From NCBI RefSeq assembly GCF_009908165.1, contig NZ_JAAAUC010000011.1, positions 114,409 to 178,408 on the forward strand: a stretch of 64,000 nt of DNA, written 5' to 3'. Every line of letters starts with the position of its first letter. Position 1 is the stretch's first letter. Below the pieces are notes generated by a model that worked only from the letters and a program-made list of their open reading frames with translations, had not been told where the DNA came from and searched no databases. Below are positions 57,534 through 64,000 of the stretch, in pieces. The DNA is from Frigidibacter albus. Lineage in GTDB: Bacteria > Pseudomonadota > Alphaproteobacteria > Rhodobacterales > Rhodobacteraceae. A program made the translations under genes and the position numbers.

Positions 57534-59057
57534 ATGACCACCCCGATCCTCGAGATGCGCGGCATCACCAAGACCTTCCCCGGTGTGAAGGCGCTCGACA
57601 ACGTCAACCTGACCGTGCTGCCCGGCGAGATCCACGCGATCTGCGGCGAGAATGGCGCCGGCAAGTCCACCCTGATGAAGGTGCTGTCGGGCGTCTATCC
57701 GCATGGCAGCTACGAGGGCGACATCTTCTACGAAGGCGAGGCGATGGCCTTCCGCGGCATCGCCGAAAGCGAGGCCCGCGGCATCATCATCATCCATCAG
57801 GAACTGGCTTTGGTGCCGCTGCTGTCGATTGCCGAGAACATCTTTCTGGGCAACGAGAATGCCAGCGGCGGCGTCATCAACTGGCCCGAAACCTATACCC
57901 GCACCACCACGCTGCTGCGCAAGGTGGGCCTGTCCGAGGCGCCGACCACGCCAGTGGACAAGCTGGGCGTGGGCAAGCAGCAACTGGTGGAGATCGCCAA
58001 GGCGCTGTCCAAGGAGGTGCGGCTGCTGATCCTCGACGAGCCGACCGCCAGCTTGCAGGAGAATGACAGCCAGAAGCTTCTGGACCTGCTGATCGAGTTC
58101 CGCGCGCAGGGCATCGCCTGCATCCTGATCTCGCACAAGCTGAACGAGATCCGCCGCGTGGCCGACCGGGTGACGGTGATCCGCGACGGCGCCACCGTCT
58201 CGACCATCGACTGCAAGACCGAGGCGATTTCCGAGGAGCGGATCATCCGCGACATGGTCGGCCGCGACATGGCGCATCGCTACCCGCCGCGCGAGGTGGC
58301 CATTGGCGAGATGCTGCTGGAGGTGGAGGGCTGGAACGTCTGGCACCCCGAACATGCCGAACGCCAGATGATCCGCAACGTCTCGCTGAACGTCCGCGCC
58401 GGCGAGGTGGTGGGCATTGCCGGGCTGATGGGCTCTGGCCGCACCGAACTGGCGATGAGCATCTTCGGCAAAAGCTATGGCCGGAACATCTCGGGCGAGG
58501 TGCGCCTGCGCGGCCAGCCGGTCGATACCGGAACCGTCCCCGCCGCCATCGCCGCCGGGCTGGCTTATGTGACCGAGGACCGCAAGGGCCTTGGCCTCGT
58601 GCTGCCCGAAACCATCCTGCGCAACACCACGCTGTCGGCGATGCAGAAGGTGTCCAGTTACGGCGTCGTCGATCCGGGGGCCGAGCGCAAGGTGGCCGAG
58701 GGTTACCGAACCGCGCTGAAGATCCGCACGCCGGGCGTCTTCCAGAAGGTGATGAACCTGTCGGGCGGCAACCAGCAGAAGGTGGTGCTGTCGAAATGGC
58801 TGTTCACCGACCCCGCGGTGCTGATCCTAGACGAGCCGACCCGCGGCATCGACGTCGGCGCGAAGTTTGAAATCTACGGGATCATCAACGATCTGGCCGC
58901 ACAGGGCCGCGGGGTCATCGTGATCTCGTCGGAGATGCCCGAGCTTCTGGGCATGTGCGACCGCATCTACGTCATGAATGAAGGTGCCTTCGTGGGCGAG
59001 CTCGCAAAGGGCGAGGCGAGCCAGGAAAAGATCATGTCGATGATCGTGAAGGGCTGA
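57534..59057 (+). CDS. gguA: Sugar ABC transporter ATP-binding protein GguA
   Basis: 507 residues with two ABC cassettes of the XylG/MglA class. The first has GENGAGKST, a degenerate signature near [14 protein letters not shown] and [10 protein letters not shown]. The second has [15 protein letters not shown] and [15 protein letters not shown]. It energises GguB for sugars bound by ChvE. Confidence 0.95.
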   Translation: MTTPILEMRGITKTFPGVKALDNVNLTVLPGEIHAICGENGAGKSTLMKVLSGVYPHGSYEGDIFYEGEAMAFRGIAESEARGIIIIHQELALVPLLSIAENIFLGNENASGGVINWPETYTRTTTLLRKVGLSEAPTTPVDKLGVGKQQLVEIAKALSKEVRLLILDEPTASLQENDSQKLLDLLIEFRAQGIACILISHKLNEIRRVADRVTVIRDGATVSTIDCKTEAISEERIIRDMVGRDMAHRYPPREVAIGEMLLEVEGWNVWHPEHAERQMIRNVSLNVRAGEVVGIAGLMGSGRTELAMSIFGKSYGRNISGEVRLRGQPVDTGTVPAAIAAGLAYVTEDRKGLGLVLPETILRNTTLSAMQKVSSYGVVDPGAERKVAEGYRTALKIRTPGVFQKVMNLSGGNQQKVVLSKWLFTDPAVLILDEPTRGIDVGAKFEIYGIINDLAAQGRGVIVISSEMPELLGMCDRIYVMNEGAFVGELAKGEASQEKIMSMIVKG

Positions 59058-59071
59058 GGGAGGAAGAGAAC

Positions 59072-60262
59072 ATGGCACAGACCACCGCCGAAGGCGAACG
59101 CCCGGCACTCGGGCATTACCTGAAGAACCACCTGCGCGAATACGGCATCCTGATCGCGCTGGTGGTCATCATGGTGTTCTTCCAGGTGATGACCGACGGC
59201 ACGCTGATGAAGCCCGTCAACCTGACCAACCTGTTCTTGCAGAACAGCTACATCATCATCATGGCGCTGGGGATGCTTCTGGTCATTGTCGCCGGGCATA
59301 TCGACCTGTCGGTCGGGTCCGTCGCGGGCTTCATCGGCGCGCTGGCGGCGGTGATGATGGTGCAGTGGGGCCTGCCCACGGTGGTGGTGATCGTGGCCTG
59401 CCTGATCGTCGGCACCATCATCGGCGCGGCGCAGGGCTACTGGATCGCCTATTGGCGCATCCCCTCCTTCATCGTCACGCTGGCGGGGATGCTGGTGTTC
59501 CGCGGGCTGACGCTGTGGCTGCTGAACGGCCAGTCGGTCGGGCCGTTCCCCAAGGGCTTCCAGTCGCTCTCCACCGGCTTCGTCCCCGACATCTTCGGCC
59601 CCGACAAACCCAACATCACCGCCTTCATCCTGGGCCTCGCCGCCGCGACCGCCATCGTGATCTTCGCCTTCCGCGCTCGCGCCCGGCAGCAGCGCTACGG
59701 GATCGAGGATGAGCCCTTCATCGCCTTCGCCGTCCGCAACGGGGTGATCGCGCTGGCGCTGGCCTATATCTCGTGGCTGCTGGCCACCTATCGCGGCCTG
59801 CCCAATGTGCTGATCACGATGGCGGTGCTGATCTCGGCCTATACGTTCCTCACCACCTCCACCACGCTGGGGCGCCGGATCTATGCCATCGGCGGCAATG
59901 AGAAGGCCGCCAAGCTGTCGGGCATCCGCACCGAATGGCTGACCTTCCTGACCTTCTGCAACATGGGGATGCTGGCGGCGCTGGCCGGGCTGATCTTCGC
60001 GGCGCGCCTCAACACCGCCACGCCCAAGGCCGGGGTGTCCTTCGAGCTTGACGTGATCGCGGCGGTCTTCATCGGCGGCGCGTCGATGTCGGGCGGGTCG
60101 GGCAAGATCGTCGGCGCGGTGATCGGTGCCTTCATCATGGGGGTGATGAACAACGGCATGTCGATCCTGGGGGTCGGCATCGACTATCAGCAGGTCATCA
60201 AGGGGCTGGTGCTTCTCGCGGCGGTGATCTTCGACGTTTACAACAAATCCAAGCAGGGCTGA
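59072..60262 (+). CDS. gguB: Sugar ABC transporter permease GguB
   Basis: 396-residue membrane permease of the XylH class. ILIALVVIMVFFQVMTDGTLMKPVNLTNLFLQNSYIIIMALGMLLVIVAGHIDLSVGSVAGF is the family start. The late FELDVIAAVFIGGASMSGGSGKIVGAVIGA is typical. It lies 14 bp after gguA with ggagg near the ATG. Confidence 0.95.
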   Translation: MAQTTAEGERPALGHYLKNHLREYGILIALVVIMVFFQVMTDGTLMKPVNLTNLFLQNSYIIIMALGMLLVIVAGHIDLSVGSVAGFIGALAAVMMVQWGLPTVVVIVACLIVGTIIGAAQGYWIAYWRIPSFIVTLAGMLVFRGLTLWLLNGQSVGPFPKGFQSLSTGFVPDIFGPDKPNITAFILGLAAATAIVIFAFRARARQQRYGIEDEPFIAFAVRNGVIALALAYISWLLATYRGLPNVLITMAVLISAYTFLTTSTTLGRRIYAIGGNEKAAKLSGIRTEWLTFLTFCNMGMLAALAGLIFAARLNTATPKAGVSFELDVIAAVFIGGASMSGGSGKIVGAVIGAFIMGVMNNGMSILGVGIDYQQVIKGLVLLAAVIFDVYNKSKQG

Positions 60263-60265
60263 CCG

Positions 60266-61249
60266 ATGCATCTTTCGCAACTGATCGGCGGGGGCGTCAT
60301 CCTCCGCGAGGCTGAGATCGCCCATCTGCTGCCCGGCGCGGCCAGCGTCTATGACCTGGCCAGTGCCGCCATCGCCGAAGGCCGCCCGCTGGCGGACCTT
60401 CTGGCGGCGGCGGGGCAGGGCGAGGCGGTGGATCTGGCCGCGCTGGCCGCAGGCGGCAAGCTGGACCTGCCGATGCGCCACCCCGAACCCGCGCGCATGT
60501 ATCTGACCGGCACGGGCCTGACCCATACCGGCTCGGCCTCGGCCCGAGACGCGATGCATGCGGCGGCCACGGGCGGCCCGGCCCCGGTCACCGACAGCAT
60601 GAAGATGTTCCGCATGGGGCTGGAGGGCGGCAAGCCTGCGGATGGTGAGGTCGGCGTGCAGCCCGAATGGTTCTACAAGGGCCCGGGCACCGAGGCTGTG
60701 GCCCCCGGCCAGCCGCTCACCTCGCCCGGCTTCGCGCTGGATGGCGGCGAGGAGCCCGAGATTGCCGGCTTCTACGTCATCGGCCCGGATGGCACGCCCC
60801 ACCGCGTCGGCTTCTCGCTGGCCAACGAGTTTTCCGACCATGTGACCGAACGGATCAACTACCTGTTCCTCGCGCATTCCAAGCTGCGCCCTGCCGCCTT
60901 TGGCCCGGAACTGCTGCTCGGCGCTCTGCCCGCCGATATCCGCGGCACCAGCCGCATCCTGCGCGGCGGCGCGGTGGCCTGGGAGAAGCCGTTCCTGTCG
61001 GGCGAGGCGAATATGAGCCACAGCATCGCCAACCTCGAACACCACCACTTCAAATATGCCTGCTTCCGCCGCCCCGGCGATCTGCATGTGCATATGTTCG
61101 GAACCGCCACCCTGTCCTTCGCCGATGGCTTCACGACTGAGCCGGGCGACGTGTTTGAAATTTCGGCCGCCGCGTTCGGCCTGCCGCTGGCGAACCCGCT
61201 GGCCGCAGAGCCGGCCGAGACGGCCCCAGTAACCGTGAGGATGCTATGA
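60266..61249 (+). CDS. gguC: GguC / AraD1 family protein (FAH superfamily)
   Basis: 327 residues related to fumarylacetoacetate hydrolase-fold proteins of the GguC/AraD1 family, always near chvE-gguAB. Landmarks are RMYLTGTGLTHTGSASARDAMH, GGEEPEIAGFYVIGPDGTPHRVGFSLANEFSDHVTE and HHHFKYACFRRPGDLHVHMFGTATLSFADG. No DHDPS-type L-2-keto-3-deoxyarabonate dehydratase is in the window. FAH-fold enzymes are known to dehydrate 2-keto-3-deoxypentonates, so GguC may do this step; that is inference. Its stop overlaps the next start (ATGA). Confidence 0.88.
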   Translation: MHLSQLIGGGVILREAEIAHLLPGAASVYDLASAAIAEGRPLADLLAAAGQGEAVDLAALAAGGKLDLPMRHPEPARMYLTGTGLTHTGSASARDAMHAAATGGPAPVTDSMKMFRMGLEGGKPADGEVGVQPEWFYKGPGTEAVAPGQPLTSPGFALDGGEEPEIAGFYVIGPDGTPHRVGFSLANEFSDHVTERINYLFLAHSKLRPAAFGPELLLGALPADIRGTSRILRGGAVAWEKPFLSGEANMSHSIANLEHHHFKYACFRRPGDLHVHMFGTATLSFADGFTTEPGDVFEISAAAFGLPLANPLAAEPAETAPVTVRML

Positions 61250-62022
61250 CCGAGCCCGCGACCCAGCTTGCCACCTATCCGGACCTTTCGGGGCGCACCG
61301 TGCTGATCTCGGGCGGGGCCAGCGGCATCGGCGCCTCGCTGACCACGGCCTTTGCCCGGCAGGGCGCCATCACCTGCTTCGTGGATATCGCCGTGGCCGA
61401 GGGCGAGGCGCTGGCCGCCTCGCTGACCGCCGAGGGTCTGTCCGCGCATTTCACCAGCTGCGACATCACCCGCACTGCCCAGTATCAGGGCGCCATCCGC
61501 GCCTTTGCCGAGGCGCATGGCCCGATCACCGCGCTTCTGAACAACGCCGCCAATGACAAGCGCCACTCGCTCGAAGGGCTGACGGAGGAAGGCTTCGACA
61601 GCCATATCGCCGTCAACCTGCGCCACCAGATGTTTGCCGCCCAGGCGGTGGCCCCGATGATGCGCGGCGCGGGCGGCGGCTCCATCGTCAATTTCGGCTC
61701 GGTCGGCTGGATGATGGCGACGGGCGGCTACCCGGTCTATGCGGCCAGCAAGGCGGCGGTGCATGGCATGACCCGCGGCCTCGCCCGCGACCTTGGCCGC
61801 GACGGCATCCGCGTCAACACCCTCGTCCCCGGCTGGGTGATGACCGACAAGCAGCTTCGGCTCTGGGTCGATGACGCCGCCAAGGAACTGATCGCCCGCA
61901 GCCAGTGCCTCGCCGGCCCGGTGCTGCCGGAACATATCGCGCAGATGGCCCTGTTCCTGGCCTCGGGTGCCTCGGCCATGTGCTCGGCACAGAACTTCAT
62001 CGTTGACGGAGGTTGGGTATGA
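61246..62022 (+). CDS. SDR family sugar 1-dehydrogenase (arabinose/xylose/galactose type)
   Basis: A 258-residue short-chain dehydrogenase. The NAD motif is ISGGASGIGASLTTAFARQGA, NNAAND follows, and the catalytic Ser-Tyr-Lys are in NFGSVGWMMATGGYPVYAASK. It resembles Caulobacter XylB and related aldose dehydrogenases (VNLRH, AQCL.G...PE and FLAS blocks). With the downstream arabinonate dehydratase it probably oxidises L-arabinose to the lactone. Both ends overlap neighbours as ATGA. Confidence 0.85.
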   Translation: MTEPATQLATYPDLSGRTVLISGGASGIGASLTTAFARQGAITCFVDIAVAEGEALAASLTAEGLSAHFTSCDITRTAQYQGAIRAFAEAHGPITALLNNAANDKRHSLEGLTEEGFDSHIAVNLRHQMFAAQAVAPMMRGAGGGSIVNFGSVGWMMATGGYPVYAASKAAVHGMTRGLARDLGRDGIRVNTLVPGWVMTDKQLRLWVDDAAKELIARSQCLAGPVLPEHIAQMALFLASGASAMCSAQNFIVDGGWV

Positions 62023-63764
62023 GTGCGTTCAAACCGGCGGAATGGCCGCGCAAGCTGCGCTCGCAGGAATGGTTCGGCGGCACCGGCCGCGACCAGATCT
62101 ATCACCGCGGCTGGATGAAGAACCAGGGCCTGCCCCATGACCTGTTCGACGGACGCCCGGTGATCGGCATCCTCAACACCTGGTCGGAACTGACCCCCTG
62201 CAACGCCCACCTGCGCGATCTGGCGGAACGGGTGAAGCACGGCATCTACGAGGCCGGCGGCTTCCCCGTCGAAGTGCCGGTGTTCTCGGCCAGCGAAAGC
62301 GGCTTCCGCCCCACGGCGATGATGTTCCGCAACCTTGCGGCGATGGCGGTGGAAGAGGCGATGCGCGGCCAGCCGATGGATGGCTGCGTGCTGATGGTGG
62401 GTTGCGACAAGACCACGCCCTCGCTGCTGATGGCCGCCGCCTCGACCGACCTTCCGTCGATCGTGGTGACCGGCGGGCCGATGCTGAACGGCTATTTCCG
62501 CGGCGAGCGGGTGGGGTCCGGCACCCATCTGTGGAAATTCTCCGAAGCCGTGAAGGCCGGCGAGATGAGCCAGGCCGATTTCCTCGAGGCCGAGGCCTCG
62601 ATGAGCCGCAGCCCGGGCTCGTGCAACACCATGGGCACCGCCAGCACCATGGCGAGCATGGCCGAGGCGCTTGGCATGGCGCTGTCGGGCAATGCCGCGA
62701 TCCCGGCCGTGGACAGCCGCCGCCGGGTGATGGCGCAGCTGACCGGGCGTCGCATCGTGCAGATGGTCAAGGATGACCTGAAGCCCTCGGACATCCTCAA
62801 GAAAGAGGCGTTCGAGAATGCGATCCGCACCAACGGTGCCATCGGCGGGTCCACCAACGCGGTGATCCACATGCTCGCCATCGCCGGCCGCGTCGGAATC
62901 GACCTGACGCTGGACGACTGGGACCGCTGCGGCCGCGACGTTCCGACCATCGTCAACCTGATGCCCTCGGGCAAATACCTGATGGAAGAGTTCTTCTATG
63001 CCGGCGGCCTGCCCGTGGTCATCAAGCGGCTGGGGGAGGCGGGCCTGCTGCACAAGGACGCCCTCACCGTCAGCGGCGAGACGATGTGGGATCAGGTCAA
63101 GGACGTGATCAACCACAACGAGGACGTGATCCTGCCGACCGACAAGGCGCTGACCCAGTCGGGCGGCGTGGTCGTGGTGCGCGGCAACCTCGCCCCCAAG
63201 GGCGCGGTCCTGAAACCCTCGGCGGCAACCCCCGCGCTGCTGACCCATCGCGGCCGCGCGGTTGTGTTCGAGGATATCGACGACTACAAGGCCCGCATCG
63301 AGGATGAGGCGCTGGATATCGACGAGACCTGCGTGATGGTGCTGAAGAATTGCGGCCCCAAGGGCTATCCCGGCATGGCCGAGGTCGGCAACATGGGCCT
63401 GCCGCCCAAGGTGCTGCGCAAGGGCATCACCGACATGGTCCGCATCTCCGATGCGCGGATGTCGGGCACCGCCTACGGCACCGTGGTGTTGCACACCTCG
63501 CCCGAGGCAGCGGCCGGCGGCCCGCTGGCGGTGGTGCAGGACGGCGACATGATCGAGCTGGATGTGCCGAACCGGCGCCTGCATCTCGATATCTCCGATG
63601 CGGAACTGGCGGCCCGGCTGGCGGGTTGGTCCCCGCGCACTGCGCCGCCCGCCAGCGGCTATGCCTGGCTGCACGATGCCCATGTCGAGGGTGCCGATAC
63701 CGGCGCCGACCTCGATTTCCTCAAAGGCTGCCGCGGCGCCCCGGTGGGGCGCGACAGCCACTAG
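62019..63764 (+). CDS. L-arabinonate dehydratase (IlvD/Edd family)
   Basis: A 581-residue [2Fe-2S] sugar-acid dehydratase. Cluster Cys lie in SELTPCNAHLRDL, MVGCDKTTPS and SPGSCNTMGTASTM. The sequence follows Rhizobium L-arabinonate dehydratase closely as I recall it (WPRKLRSQEW, LPHDLFDGRPVIGILNTWS, GGPMLNGYFRGERVGSGTHLWK, and the ending DTGADLDFLKGCRG). Broad activity on D-fuconate and D-galactonate is possible. The ATG at 62019 overlaps the SDR stop. Confidence 0.92.
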   Translation: MSAFKPAEWPRKLRSQEWFGGTGRDQIYHRGWMKNQGLPHDLFDGRPVIGILNTWSELTPCNAHLRDLAERVKHGIYEAGGFPVEVPVFSASESGFRPTAMMFRNLAAMAVEEAMRGQPMDGCVLMVGCDKTTPSLLMAAASTDLPSIVVTGGPMLNGYFRGERVGSGTHLWKFSEAVKAGEMSQADFLEAEASMSRSPGSCNTMGTASTMASMAEALGMALSGNAAIPAVDSRRRVMAQLTGRRIVQMVKDDLKPSDILKKEAFENAIRTNGAIGGSTNAVIHMLAIAGRVGIDLTLDDWDRCGRDVPTIVNLMPSGKYLMEEFFYAGGLPVVIKRLGEAGLLHKDALTVSGETMWDQVKDVINHNEDVILPTDKALTQSGGVVVVRGNLAPKGAVLKPSAATPALLTHRGRAVVFEDIDDYKARIEDEALDIDETCVMVLKNCGPKGYPGMAEVGNMGLPPKVLRKGITDMVRISDARMSGTAYGTVVLHTSPEAAAGGPLAVVQDGDMIELDVPNRRLHLDISDAELAARLAGWSPRTAPPASGYAWLHDAHVEGADTGADLDFLKGCRGAPVGRDSH

Positions 63765-63819
63765 ACACCGCCGCACCTCCCCTGCGGCGAAAATTCTGAA
63801 AACCTGGAAGGAATGCCCG

Positions 63820-64000
63820 ATGACACAGGACTTCACCCCCCATGGCAAGCACCTGATCGCTGGCGAGTGGGTCGCCGGCGCGGCGACCTTCCGGTCGGAG
63901 CCGGCCTCCGGCCCGGCGCATGACTTTGCCGTCGGCACGCCGGATCTGGTCGATCAGGCCTGCGAGGCGGCGGCTGCGGCCTTCCCGGCCTATGCCGCCA
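63820..64000 (+). CDS. Aldehyde dehydrogenase, probably 2-oxoglutarate semialdehyde dehydrogenase (partial)
   Basis: Only the first 60 codons are in the window. MTQDFTPHGKHLIAGEWVAG, then PASGPAHDFAVGTPDLVDQACEAAAAAFPAY, is the N-terminus of KGSADH-type enzymes (FxP-KHLIAGEW). It follows the arabinonate dehydratase by 55 bp with an aagga site, the expected last step of the oxidative pentose route to 2-oxoglutarate. The catalytic domain lies beyond the window. Confidence 0.85.
   Translation, partial: MTQDFTPHGKHLIAGEWVAGAATFRSEPASGPAHDFAVGTPDLVDQACEAAAAAFPAYAA

Noticed and set aside
56259..58355. Open frame of about 700 codons antisense to chvE and gguA
   Set aside because: Composition is typical of a shadow frame and the sense genes are certain.

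Overview
The window is GC-rich alphaproteobacterial DNA. Gene content and order point to the family Rhodobacteraceae (Rhodobacter/Cereibacter/Gemmobacter-like): a red-type form IC RuBisCO operon with CbbX, an EnuR/Ehu-type ectoine catabolic island, DUF1523, and ChvE-Ggu sugar uptake. Genes are tightly packed, and stops and starts often overlap as ATGA. I saw no rRNA, tRNA, CRISPR array, prophage or intact insertion sequence. The genus cannot be fixed from sequence alone.

Layout. 0.3-11.1 kb: a peptidase P1, a Dpp-like ABC transporter (two permeases plus a fused double ATPase), a creatinase, an L,D-transpeptidase lipoprotein, a cupin, the substrate-binding protein and an M20 hydrolase. Two copies of a ~162-bp repeat in inverted orientation flank the transporter/creatinase block. 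A shared palindrome lies in front of the permease operon and the cupin. 11.2-20.6 kb: small membrane and hypothetical proteins, a DUF4130-UdgX uracil-DNA glycosylase with its radical-SAM partner, a Tat-exported cyclase, ArsH and a tandem pair of unusual GTPases. 20.7-34.7 kb: ectoine/5-hydroxyectoine import and degradation (ehuABCD, eutABC, doeA, doeB and an EamA transporter on the minus strand; enuR upstream; asnC-doeC-doeD divergent). 34.9-37.3 kb: a SulP transporter with a tandem universal stress protein, preceded by a possibly structured leader. 37.3-38.2 kb: a wrecked permease-thioredoxin operon with an internal deletion, a frameshift and a small inversion. 38.5-43.1 kb: aldo/keto reductase, DUF1989 protein, two small proteins and a large-subunit catalase. 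43.2-55.3 kb: an eleven-gene Calvin cycle operon (cbbF-P-T-G-A-L-S-X-E-Y-Z) divergent from cbbR. 55.3-64.0 kb: a GbpR-like LysR gene divergent from chvE-gguABC, continuing into an oxidative, non-phosphorylating L-arabinose pathway (sugar dehydrogenase, arabinonate dehydratase, start of a 2-oxoglutarate semialdehyde dehydrogenase).

Together the genes describe a metabolically versatile bacterium. It can fix CO2 with a self-contained cbb operon that carries its own activase and metabolite-repair phosphatases. It can scavenge compatible solutes as carbon and nitrogen, oxidise pentoses to 2-oxoglutarate and probably use creatine-like compounds. The most distinctive observations are the repeat-flanked creatinase/transport block with paired operators, the candidate EnuR operators, the tandem CbbR motifs, the inverted permease-thioredoxin remnant and the degenerate-G4 GTPase pair.
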